Below, piece by piece: positions 1 through 6,613 of a DNA stretch of 13,453 nucleotides. The stretch's first letter is position 1. Each line of letters opens with the position of its first letter. The notes under the pieces are model-generated. The model saw only the letters and a program-made list of their open reading frames with translations, was not told where the DNA came from and made no database searches. The stretch is taken from assembly GCA_039767595.1 (NCBI GenBank), contig JBDNBY010000171.1, positions 1-13,453 of the forward strand, in the 5' to 3' direction. The stretch is from JBDNBY01 sp039767595. Lineage in GTDB: Bacteria > Pseudomonadota > Alphaproteobacteria > Rhodobacterales > Rhodobacteraceae. The position numbers and the translations under genes are program-made.

Positions 1-1194
1 GGCGCGGCGCTTTTCGATGATATGGGCCCATAGGGCTGCGCCAATTCCCATCACTGATGTGGTGGCCATTAAAATCAGCAAAGGGCGATCGCCATAGGCA
101 GGGTTGCTCAGAACGATACCGGCGAGGGCGGATAAAATCGCACCGCAGCCAATGATGATCGCCGAAGCCAGCCCACCGGCCGAGCCAGAAAGCTCTGGCT
201 TGACTTGCATGGCGCCCACGGTGGTCGACGGCAAGGTGATGCCATTGCCCAAGCCGACACATGTCATGAGGCCGAAAAACGTATATTGTGAACTCAACCC
301 CATCATGCTGAGCGCCGCTGAGATCAAGCAGGAGGCCACGGTTAAGGAGAGACCGCTGAGGATCATCGTGTTCACACTCAGTCGCCCTTTGTTGATGCCG
401 GACAAGAAATTCCCCAAAACGTACCCCACGGCAGGGGCACCAAAAAACAGGCCGAGCATATGTTCATCAAGCCCGTATTCCCGTGCGCCAACAATTGGAG
501 CGCCGCCAAGATAGGCAAAAAATGCCCCCGACCCAAGACCTGCGGCTAGGGCATATCCCCAAAACCGATAGGATCGGGTTAATTGACCATAGGCCGAGAA
601 TTGACGCGAGAGGGAGACATCGCCTCTTTGCTTTGTCTCACCTTGATCAAAGTAACACAGGATACCAACGCCCACGCCGATCCCCGCAAGGCATGTAAAG
701 ATCGCGCGCCACCCATAGGCCGCGCTGACAAGGCCGCCAACCGCAGGGCTAAACATCGGGATAATGGCCATGCCCATAGTGACATAGCCAATTTTGGAGG
801 CGGCGTTTTCAGGGGCTTCGGTATCATGGACAATGGCCCGCGACACAAGCAGCGCGACGGCAGATAGACCCTGAACCACACGCAGGGCGAGGAATTGACC
901 CATGGTACTGACAAAGTGAACGGCCAGCGTACTGAGGATAAAGGCCAAGATCGCCCATAACGCGATGGGCCGTCTGCCATATCGGTCAGAGAGAAAGCCG
1001 CCAAATATTTGCAAAACGGCAGAGGTCGCTAGAAAAACACCAACGGCCAAGCCGGCCACTTCTGGCGACGAATTTAAATCTGCGGCAATGGTCGGTAAAG
1101 CCGGTAGAAACGTGTTCATCGTCAAGGGCGACAGCGCCGCCAAAAGGATCAAAGTCATGAAATGCGGCGGGGTGCGCCTATTTAAAAATGCCAT
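1..1194 (-). CDS. Bcr/CflA-family MFS efflux permease, 3' end beyond window
   Basis: An open frame of 398 codons runs without a stop from an ATG at 1194-1192 to the left edge, so only the last residues are missing (the family is about 400 aa). The protein is a hydrophobic inner-membrane transporter, expected to have 12 helices. Visible signatures are the N-terminal SPLTMNTFLPALP stretch (residues 22-34), which matches the TM1 region of Bcr/CflA drug exporters, and MFS motif A GGFLSDRYGRRP at residues 65-76. The family exports drugs or small metabolites by proton antiport; the substrate here cannot be told. No convincing Shine-Dalgarno sequence precedes the ATG. The first TTTGCA unit of the upstream array lies only 15 nt from the start, so a short or leaderless mRNA is possible. 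The gene is divergent from pccB, in the place where other rhodobacteria often carry the regulator gene pccR (from memory). Confidence 0.9.
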   Translation of the reverse strand, partial: MAFLNRRTPPHFMTLILLAALSPLTMNTFLPALPTIAADLNSSPEVAGLAVGVFLATSAVLQIFGGFLSDRYGRRPIALWAILAFILSTLAVHFVSTMGQFLALRVVQGLSAVALLVSRAIVHDTEAPENAASKIGYVTMGMAIIPMFSPAVGGLVSAAYGWRAIFTCLAGIGVGVGILCYFDQGETKQRGDVSLSRQFSAYGQLTRSYRFWGYALAAGLGSGAFFAYLGGAPIVGAREYGLDEHMLGLFFGAPAVGYVLGNFLSGINKGRLSVNTMILSGLSLTVASCLISAALSMMGLSSQYTFFGLMTCVGLGNGITLPSTTVGAMQVKPELSGSAGGLASAIIIGCGAILSALAGIVLSNPAYGDRPLLILMATTSVMGIGAALWAHIIEKRRA

Positions 1195-1208
1195 GGGGGC
1201 TCACTAAG

Positions 1209-1264
1209 TTTGCAGTAATTTGCAGTTTGCAGAAAATATTTTTGCATAAATTTGCAAATTTGCC
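1209..1264. promoter_or_regulatory. TTTGCA repeat array, probable ScfR/PccR-type operator for pccB
   Basis: Five exact TTTGCA units start at 1209, 1219, 1226, 1241 and 1251, followed by a near copy TTTGCC at 1259. The unit at 1251 is the centre of a perfect 14-bp palindrome, AAATTTGCAAATTT, at 1248-1261. Known background: PccR of Rhodobacter sphaeroides, a short-chain fatty acyl-CoA regulator related to RamB, acts at paired TTTGCAAA motifs upstream of pccB. Inference: this array is the operator that lets propionyl-CoA or acetate growth induce pccB, and it may also act on the divergent permease gene. The spacing here (10, 7, 15, 10 and 8 bp start to start) is not the regular 12 bp of the described pair, so which units are bound is uncertain. 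No clear sigma-70 -35/-10 pair was found. Confidence 0.72.
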
Positions 1265-1328
1265 AATCTTTTCTTTTGGAAATGCTGCAATGCGGCTATG
1301 GTGTGCGAAATTCAAAGAGGATGCGATC

Positions 1329-2861
1329 ATGAAAGATATTCTTCAAGAACTCGAAGACCGCCGCGAAGACGCCCGCATGGGTGGCGGTCAGCGCCGTATT
1401 GATGCGCAGCACGCCAAAGGCAAGCTGACCGCGCGCGAGCGGATCGATTTGCTGTTGGACGAGGACTCTTTCGAAGAATTCGACATGTTCAAAACGCACC
1501 GCTGCGTCGAATTTGGCATGGAGCAAAGCAAACCAGCCGGCGACGGTGTCATCACAGGATGGGGCACGATCAATGGCCGCGTTGTCTATGTCTTTAGTCA
1601 AGATTTCACGGTGTTTGGCGGATCGCTCTCCGAAACTCATGCGCAGAAAATCACCAAAATTCAGGACATGGCCATCCAAAATGGCGCGCCTGTGATTGGT
1701 TTGAACGACTCTGGCGGTGCCCGTATCCAAGAGGGGGTCGACTCGCTTGCCGGTTATGCGGATGTGTTTCAGCGCAATATCATGGCCTCTGGCGTTGTGC
1801 CGCAGATTTCCGTGATCATGGGCCCTTGCGCGGGCGGCGCGGTGTATAGCCCCGCGATCACCGACTTTATCTTTATGGTCAAAGACAGTTCTTATATGTT
1901 TGTCACGGGGCCGGATGTTGTTAAAACCGTCACTAACGAAGTTGTCACAGCCGAAGAGCTGGGTGGCGCGTCCACGCACACAAAGAAATCATCGGTCGCC
2001 GATGGTGCCTTTGAAAATGACATTGAGGCGCTGGCCGAAGTGCGCCGTTTGGTTGACTTTTTGCCGCAAAACAATCGGGATAAAGCGCCTGTGCGCCCGT
2101 TCTTTGATGATCCTGCGCGCATTGAGGACTCGCTCGATACCTTGATCCCCGACAATCCCAATACGCCCTATGACATGAAAGAGCTGATCACGAAAACGGT
2201 CGATGAAGGTGATTTTTACGAAATCCAAGAGAATTTCGCCAAGAATATCATCACAGGCTTTGCTCGTATCGAAGGTCAAACGGTTGGGCTCGTTGCCAAT
2301 CAGCCGATGGTGCTGGCGGGCTGTTTGGATATTGATGCCAGCCGCAAGGCCGCGCGCTTTGTCCGGTTTTGCGATGCCTTTGAAATTCCGCTTTTGACAT
2401 TGGTCGATGTCCCGGGCTTCTTGCCGGGCACATCACAGGAATATAACGGCGTAATCAAACATGGGGCAAAGCTGCTCTTTGCCTATGGCGAGGCGACCGT
2501 GCCCAAGGTCACTGTGATCACGCGCAAAGCCTATGGTGGGGCCTATGACGTTATGTCATCCAAGCATTTGCGCGGTGATTTTAACTATGCGTGGCCCACA
2601 GCCGAGATCGCCGTTATGGGCGCCAAAGGGGCGACGGAAATTATTCACCGTGCCGATATCAATGATGCGGACAAGATTGCCGCCCATACCCAAAACTACG
2701 AAGAGCGCTTTGCCACGCCGTTTGTTGCCGCAGAGCGTGGGTTCATCGACGAAGTGATCATGCCGCGCTCCACACGGCGGCGTGTGGCACGGGCCTTTGC
2801 CAGCTTGCGCAATAAAAAGCTGCAAAACCCATGGAAAAAACATGACAACATCCCGCTGTAA
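1329..2861 (+). CDS. pccB: propionyl-CoA carboxylase beta subunit (carboxyltransferase)
   Basis: The 510-aa protein is the carboxyltransferase subunit of the biotin-dependent propionyl-CoA carboxylase. It moves the carboxyl group from carboxybiotin on PccA to propionyl-CoA, giving (S)-methylmalonyl-CoA in the cytoplasm. It shows the two crotonase-fold halves of the acyl-CoA carboxyltransferase family. The N half carries GPCAGGAVYSPA at residues 165-176 (oxyanion-type glycines). The C half carries ITRKAYGGAYD at 397-407. Length and the MKDILQELEDRR start match rhodobacterial PccB. The frame is open further upstream to 1188, but the ATG at 1329 is preceded by AAAGAGG at 1314-1320 and begins the conserved N terminus, so it is preferred. 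It is the first gene of the pcc block, behind the TTTGCA array, and probably is induced by propionyl-CoA. Confidence 0.97.
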   Translation: MKDILQELEDRREDARMGGGQRRIDAQHAKGKLTARERIDLLLDEDSFEEFDMFKTHRCVEFGMEQSKPAGDGVITGWGTINGRVVYVFSQDFTVFGGSLSETHAQKITKIQDMAIQNGAPVIGLNDSGGARIQEGVDSLAGYADVFQRNIMASGVVPQISVIMGPCAGGAVYSPAITDFIFMVKDSSYMFVTGPDVVKTVTNEVVTAEELGGASTHTKKSSVADGAFENDIEALAEVRRLVDFLPQNNRDKAPVRPFFDDPARIEDSLDTLIPDNPNTPYDMKELITKTVDEGDFYEIQENFAKNIITGFARIEGQTVGLVANQPMVLAGCLDIDASRKAARFVRFCDAFEIPLLTLVDVPGFLPGTSQEYNGVIKHGAKLLFAYGEATVPKVTVITRKAYGGAYDVMSSKHLRGDFNYAWPTAEIAVMGAKGATEIIHRADINDADKIAAHTQNYEERFATPFVAAERGFIDEVIMPRSTRRRVARAFASLRNKKLQNPWKKHDNIPL

Positions 2862-2873
2862 CGGAGCTTTGTG

Positions 2874-3227
2874 ATGTCGCGCACGTCTTGGCATGTGACA
2901 TATGAGGGGCAGGCGGTGACTGTGTCACGCCGCGCGCGCCCCGTATTTGATGTGGCGGGGGAAACTGTGCTTCCTGATGCGTGCCGCGTGCGCATTGCCC
3001 ATCAAGTGCGCCAAGATCTCTGGCGGGCCTTGCAAAATGTGCGCGGATTTGCCCCCGCCGTTCAGATTGAGCGTCATGACACGGGCTTGCATGTCACAGC
3101 CGGCGGGCAATTGGCCTGTTCCGCGCCCGTGGATCAACTGCGCGCGCGCATTCAGCATGTTTTAGATGATCCGCAAAACCGCCTGCGTTGGGTCACTTAT
3201 GGCCGCAAGAAGAAGGCGGTGCACTGA
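2874..3227 (+). CDS. uncharacterised 117-aa protein in the pcc block
   Basis: This gene starts 12 bp after pccB. ACGGAG at 2861-2866 places the start at ATG 2874; a GTG directly before it at 2871 is a possible alternative. The product has no signal peptide or membrane segment and is likely cytoplasmic. It is basic, with many Arg residues and a C-terminal GRKKKAVH tail, and has an alternating beta-strand-like N half (WHVTYEGQAVTVSRRARP) followed by a helix-like HQVRQDLWRALQNV. I recognise no family motif. The tight spacing behind pccB makes co-transcription very likely. Function is unknown; a role in carboxylase assembly, biotinylation or turnover is conceivable only from position. Confidence 0.75.
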   Translation: MSRTSWHVTYEGQAVTVSRRARPVFDVAGETVLPDACRVRIAHQVRQDLWRALQNVRGFAPAVQIERHDTGLHVTAGGQLACSAPVDQLRARIQHVLDDPQNRLRWVTYGRKKKAVH

Positions 3228-3264
3228 TGATCTGCGTTGGAATTGCCACGTGCGTGAAAAACTT

Positions 3265-3280
3265 TTGCCTAAAGAGGCAA
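3265..3280 (+). other. small stem-loop in the 184-bp gap before the lipoprotein gene
   Basis: TTGCCT at 3265-3270 pairs with AGGCAA at 3275-3280 around an AAAG loop, a perfect 6-bp stem 37 nt after the preceding stop codon. It is followed by TCACCTC, not a T-run, so it is a poor intrinsic terminator. It could be an mRNA-stability or processing element. The rest of the gap (3281-3411) is more AT-rich than its surroundings and shows a TATGAT hexamer at 3310-3315 but no good -35 box. Confidence 0.3.
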
Positions 3281-3411
3281 TCACCTCTTCAATTTATGAC
3301 GTTGTTTGCTATGATGCTGTGCAACTTGTGCCTGAAAATTTGGGGATTTCATACATCCAAAATAAGGTGCAAGGGACCAAACTGGCAGGTTAACATAAAT
3401 CGGAGAATACA

Positions 3412-3561
3412 ATGTCAAAATTCACAATCACTGCGCTTGTCGCAGCACTCGTCGCCCTTGGCGCATGTGCAAATGGCTCAAACAGCGCTGACGAAGAGTT
3501 CGTTGTCGTGGTGCCTGAGCCCATCACAACAGAGCCGGCCTACACAGGCAAATACAAGTAA
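3412..3561 (+). CDS. 49-aa predicted lipoprotein in the pcc block
   Basis: ATG 3412 follows CGGAGA at 3401-3406 and opens a 50-codon frame ending in TAA. The product has a type II signal peptide: MSK, a hydrophobic core of residues 4-16 and the lipobox LGAC with Cys19 as the lipidated residue. The mature part is only about 31 residues, acidic after the Cys (ADEE), then a valine-rich strand, PEPITTEP and a YTGKYK end. It is predicted to be anchored in a membrane facing the periplasm, although its neighbours make cytoplasmic enzymes. Such short lipoproteins are easily missed by gene finders. Function is unknown; it could be an entericidin-like or envelope-stress peptide, but no specific motif supports that. 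Confidence 0.8.
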   Translation: MSKFTITALVAALVALGACANGSNSADEEFVVVVPEPITTEPAYTGKYK

Positions 3562-3564
3562 TCC

Positions 3565-3605
3565 CAATACAGTCGTATTGAGCGCGCGCGCCGCATTTGG
3601 CGCGC
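3565..3605 (+). other. two tandem stem-loops between the lipoprotein gene and the next gene
   Basis: CAATAC at 3565-3570 pairs with GTATTG at 3575-3580 (loop AGTC). Six bases further, GCGCGCC at 3586-3592 pairs with GGCGCGC at 3599-3605 (loop GCATTT). Neither is followed by a clear T-run, so they fit intercistronic mRNA-protecting or attenuating structures better than a full terminator. They would sit at the 3' end of the short lipoprotein message and could raise its level over the downstream genes. Confidence 0.4.
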
Positions 3606-3633
3606 CGCATTCTTGCATAGGCATCTTCAATCG

Positions 3634-3643
3634 TAAGGAGGTG
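3634..3643 (+). promoter_or_regulatory. consensus Shine-Dalgarno sequence of the 3646 gene
   Basis: TAAGGAGGTG at 3634-3643 is a full match to the anti-Shine-Dalgarno end of 16S rRNA and sits just before ATG 3646. It is far stronger than the ribosome-binding sites of pccA (AAAGGAC) and pccB (AAAGAGG), and it fixes the start of the downstream gene. Confidence 0.7.
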
Positions 3644-3645
3644 CT

Positions 3646-4011
3646 ATGTTAAAGCATCGCGGTTTTCCAGGGCGTCTGCCTGGAACAGATTCTCAATTCA
3701 CAATTCGGCGCGCCAACCCCAAAGGCATCACCCCCATCAAGCGGCTTGAACGGTTTAACGATCGCAAGCCCGCCGATCGGCGTGCGGATGCAGGCTTTGT
3801 GCGGGCGCTTGTTCAATATTTTGGCGATGCGCCGTTTGAGCGGGGCAATTTGGACGCAGGCCGCCTGTCGTGGGTCTTTGGGCGCGAAGTTCTGCCCTTT
3901 GATGACCCGTTTGATCCCGCCTCATATGATGCGCAGCTGATCTTAGATTTGCGCGCGATCGAAATATCCTTTCCCGACGCCTTTGATGACGACGGATGGG
4001 AAGAGCTTTAG
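3646..4011 (+). CDS. uncharacterised 121-aa protein upstream of pccA
   Basis: The start at ATG 3646 is fixed by a consensus ribosome-binding site. The N half is rich in Arg, Lys and Pro (MLKHRGFPGRLPG, IRRANPKGITPIKR). The C half is acidic, with DDPFDPASYD and a final FPDAFDDDGWEEL, giving a strongly bipolar protein. No signal peptide, membrane helix or known motif was seen. It ends 16 bp before pccA, so co-transcription and perhaps translational coupling are likely. Function is unknown. Being locked between the two carboxylase subunit genes suggests a link to the enzyme or its regulation, but that is inference from position only. Confidence 0.75.
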   Translation: MLKHRGFPGRLPGTDSQFTIRRANPKGITPIKRLERFNDRKPADRRADAGFVRALVQYFGDAPFERGNLDAGRLSWVFGREVLPFDDPFDPASYDAQLILDLRAIEISFPDAFDDDGWEEL

Positions 4012-4027
4012 TAAAAGGACGACTGAT

Positions 4028-6028
4028 ATGTTTAAAAAGATCCTGATTGCGAACCGCGGTGAAATCGCGTGCCGTGTGATCAAGACTGCCAAAAAGATGG
4101 GCATTTCGACCGTAGCGATTTACTCGGACGCCGATAAAAACGCGCTACATGTCAAAATGGCGGATGAGGCCATTCATGTCGGGCCGGCCCCTGCCAATCA
4201 GTCCTACATTGTGATCGACAAAGTGATGGAGGCGATCAAAGCATCTGGCGCTGAGGCGGTTCATCCGGGCTATGGCTTTTTGTCAGAAAACCCTAAATTT
4301 GCCGAGGCGCTCGAGGCGGCCGGCGTTGCCTTTATCGGGCCGCCCAAGGGTGCGATTGAGAAAATGGGCGATAAAATCACCTCAAAGAAAATCGCTCAAG
4401 AGGCCGGCGTCAGCACTGTGCCTGGATATATGGGATTGATTGAGGATGCCGATGAGGCCGTCAAAATCTCAAATGAAATTGGCTATCCTGTGATGATCAA
4501 AGCCTCGGCCGGCGGCGGCGGCAAAGGCATGCGCATTGCATGGTCAGATGAAGAGGCACGCGAAGGGTTTCAATCCTCGAAAAATGAGGCGGCCAATAGT
4601 TTTGGCGATGATCGGATTTTCATTGAAAAATTCGTCACACAGCCTCGCCACATCGAAATTCAAGTTTTGGCCGACACACATGGCAATTGCATTTACCTTA
4701 ATGAGCGCGAATGCTCGATCCAGCGCCGCAATCAAAAGGTCGTCGAAGAGGCGCCATCGCCCTTTTTGGATGAGGCGACGCGCCAAGCCATGGGTGCACA
4801 ATCGGTCGCGCTGTCGCAGGCCGTGGGCTATGCCAGTGCCGGCACGGTCGAGTTCATCGTTGATGGGGATCGCAATTTCTACTTCCTTGAAATGAACACG
4901 CGGTTGCAAGTGGAACATCCCGTCACCGAATTGATCACAGGTGTGGATTTGGTCGAACAAATGATCCGCGTGGCCGCGGGCGAAAAGCTGTCGCTTGCGC
5001 AATCGGATATTGGCATAAATGGATGGTCAATTGAAAACCGCCTTTATGCCGAGGATCCCTATCGCAATTTCCTGCCATCTATTGGGCGTCTCACACGCTA
5101 CCGCCCGCCACTGGAAATAGCCACGCCAGACTATGCCGTGCGCAATGACACAGGCGTTTTTGAAGGCGGCGAAATTTCTATGTATTACGATCCGATGATC
5201 GCCAAGCTGTGCACATGGGCGCCCACACGCGGCGCGGCGATTGAGCATATGCGCGTTGCACTCGACCGGTTCGAAGTTGAAGGCATTGGTCACAATTTGC
5301 CATTCTTGGCCGCCGTGATGGATCATCCAAAATTCGTCTCTGGGGATATGACGACCGCCTTTATCGCCGAGGAATATCCAGATGGGTTCGTCGGAGTAGA
5401 CTTGCCAGAAGGTGATCTGCGCCGCATTGCTGCGGCTACGGCCGCGATGAACCGTGTGGCCGAAATTCGCCGAACCAAAGTTTCGGGCCGGATGGACAAT
5501 CACGAGCGCCGCGTTGGTGACGATTGGGTGGTGAAGGTGCAAGGCGTTGAGTTTGCAGTGGATATCAATGCAGACAAAGACGGATCCCAAGTGCGCTTTG
5601 CCGATGGTCACGTGATGCGCGTCGAAGGCGATTGGACACCGGGTCAGCCTTTGGCGGATATGATGGTCGATGGTGCGCCTTTGGTCCTCAAGGTGGCCAA
5701 AATCACGCATGGGTTCCGCGTACGAACGCGCGGTGCGGATATCGCCGTCAAAGTGATGAGCCCGCGCCAAGCGGAGCTGTCGGCGCATATGATTGAAAAG
5801 CTGCCGCCGGACACGTCAAAATTGCTCTTGTGTCCAATGCCAGGTTTGGTTGTGAAAATTGATGTCGAGGTCGGCCAAGAGGTGTTCGAAGGTCAAGCCC
5901 TATGCACCGTCGAGGCGATGAAGATGGAAAATATCTTGCGCGCTGAAAAATCAGGGGTTGTCTCCAAAATCAACGCCGAAGCTGGTGCGAATTTGGCCGT
6001 TGATGATGTCATTATGGAGTTTGAATAA
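4028..6028 (+). CDS. pccA: propionyl-CoA carboxylase alpha subunit (biotin carboxylase + biotin carrier)
   Basis: The 666-aa protein carboxylates its own biotin with ATP and bicarbonate and passes the carboxyl group to PccB in an alpha6-beta6 enzyme. The N-terminal biotin carboxylase domain (about 1-445) starts MFKKILIANRGEIACRV. It has the ATP-grasp glycine loop KASAGGGGKGM at 158-168, ECSIQRRNQK at 228-237 and the active-site stretch EMNTRLQVEHP at 288-298. A linker/BT region (about 450-590) links alpha and beta subunits in the family. The biotin carrier domain at the end holds EAMKM with Lys632 as the biotinylation site, 34 residues from the C terminus as usual. ATG 4028 follows AAAGGAC at 4014-4020. 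Length matches rhodobacterial PccA. Confidence 0.97.
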   Translation: MFKKILIANRGEIACRVIKTAKKMGISTVAIYSDADKNALHVKMADEAIHVGPAPANQSYIVIDKVMEAIKASGAEAVHPGYGFLSENPKFAEALEAAGVAFIGPPKGAIEKMGDKITSKKIAQEAGVSTVPGYMGLIEDADEAVKISNEIGYPVMIKASAGGGGKGMRIAWSDEEAREGFQSSKNEAANSFGDDRIFIEKFVTQPRHIEIQVLADTHGNCIYLNERECSIQRRNQKVVEEAPSPFLDEATRQAMGAQSVALSQAVGYASAGTVEFIVDGDRNFYFLEMNTRLQVEHPVTELITGVDLVEQMIRVAAGEKLSLAQSDIGINGWSIENRLYAEDPYRNFLPSIGRLTRYRPPLEIATPDYAVRNDTGVFEGGEISMYYDPMIAKLCTWAPTRGAAIEHMRVALDRFEVEGIGHNLPFLAAVMDHPKFVSGDMTTAFIAEEYPDGFVGVDLPEGDLRRIAAATAAMNRVAEIRRTKVSGRMDNHERRVGDDWVVKVQGVEFAVDINADKDGSQVRFADGHVMRVEGDWTPGQPLADMMVDGAPLVLKVAKITHGFRVRTRGADIAVKVMSPRQAELSAHMIEKLPPDTSKLLLCPMPGLVVKIDVEVGQEVFEGQALCTVEAMKMENILRAEKSGVVSKINAEAGANLAVDDVIMEFE

Positions 6029-6033
6029 ACCCC

Positions 6034-6058
6034 ATATGACAGGCGTCATCGGTCATAT
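6034..6058. terminator. candidate bidirectional terminator between pccA and the DUF4174 gene
   Basis: ATATGAC at 6034-6040 pairs with GTCATAT at 6052-6058; an alternative inner stem pairs ATGAC 6036-6040 with GTCAT 6045-6049. It lies in the 45-bp gap between convergent stop codons. On the minus strand the stem is followed by GGGGTTTATTC, and on the plus strand by CCCTCTTTGGG, so the U-tract is weak in both directions. It may end the DUF4174 transcript better than the pccA one. Confidence 0.35.
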
Positions 6059-6073
6059 CCCTCTTTGGGCGCA

Positions 6074-6532
6074 TTACTCTTGCAGCAATGATCCCAAATC
6101 TTTGGCGCGGCGGATTTCTTCGCGGCGCATGGGCATTTTGTCGATGCTGCGGGAAATGTCGCGCGCGCTCCATGGGCTGGCTTTGCGCTGTTTGACAGTG
6201 CCGTCTTTGCCCATAAGGACAAAGCTAAATCCACGCGGGCGCAGCTTTTGGCGTAGCGCGGATCGATCTGCAGGGGCCGTGTCAACAATCACCACAACAT
6301 CGCGCGCCTCCAAGCTGGCGGCATCCTTGGTCAGCAGGTCCAATTGGTCGCGAAACCGTGGGTCATTTTCACTATCGGCAAACACGACCACGGGGCGTTT
6401 GATCCAGATGAAATCCTCAATTTGGATGTCCGTTGCGTTATATATTGGCATCGCGCCCTCGGGTGCGTCACTCGCGCGGGCGCCAGTGGCCAATACAGAT
6501 AAAAGAGCCGTTATGATCAATGCTGTTTTCAT
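6074..6532 (-). CDS. secreted DUF4174 protein, antisense within the pcc-mutase block
   Basis: The 152-aa product starts MKTALIITALLSVLATGARA, a Sec signal peptide with a likely cut after ARA, then a periplasmic DUF4174 domain. Family marks are the FIWIKRPVVVFADSENDPRF stretch after the signal, the VVVIVDTAP strand, LRPRGFSFVLMGKDG, and the conserved PWSARDISRSIDKMPMRR end. DUF4174 has a thioredoxin-like appearance but no CxxC pair, so no redox role can be claimed. The frame also allows a GTG start at 6550, but this would spoil the signal peptide. No Shine-Dalgarno sequence precedes ATG 6532; a TATATA at 6540-6545 could be a -10 element of a leaderless message. The gene lies on the opposite strand between pccA and the mutase gene, so it needs its own promoter, divergent from that of the mutase. 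Confidence 0.88.
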   Translation of the reverse strand: MKTALIITALLSVLATGARASDAPEGAMPIYNATDIQIEDFIWIKRPVVVFADSENDPRFRDQLDLLTKDAASLEARDVVVIVDTAPADRSALRQKLRPRGFSFVLMGKDGTVKQRKASPWSARDISRSIDKMPMRREEIRRAKDLGSLLQE

Positions 6533-6613
6533 AACTATGTATATAGGCACGGTTTGCTCAATGGCGAAGGTGTCTTTGAAAAATTTCTTGCCAATCGAGA
6601 AAGGGAGTCACCC

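Noticed and set aside
579..1004. 141-aa minus-strand frame
   Set aside because: It lies in another frame of the 398-codon Bcr/CflA permease gene, which has recognisable MFS motifs; the permease frame is the real one.
1188..1328. In-frame upstream extension of pccB adding 47 residues
   Set aside because: It covers the TTTGCA array and gives a non-family, low-complexity N terminus; ATG 1329 has a ribosome-binding site and the conserved PccB start.
2411..2428. CCCGG/CCGGG stem inside pccB
   Set aside because: Explained by the conserved VPGFLPG codons; short stem with no T-run in either direction.
3188..3652. 154-aa plus-strand frame covering the gap and the lipoprotein gene
   Set aside because: It overlaps the 117-aa gene and the lipoprotein gene in another frame, has no ribosome-binding site and reads as low-quality sequence.
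6551..6600. TTTGC at 6553-6557 and TTGCCAA near 6590 as a second PccR-type operator before the mutase gene
   Set aside because: Only partial, irregular half-site matches with no paired or palindromic unit; too weak compared with the 1209-1264 array.
6554..6613. Upstream extension of the mutase frame by 20 residues
   Set aside because: No good start codon or ribosome-binding site, and the extra residues do not resemble the family; AAGGGAG supports ATG 6614.
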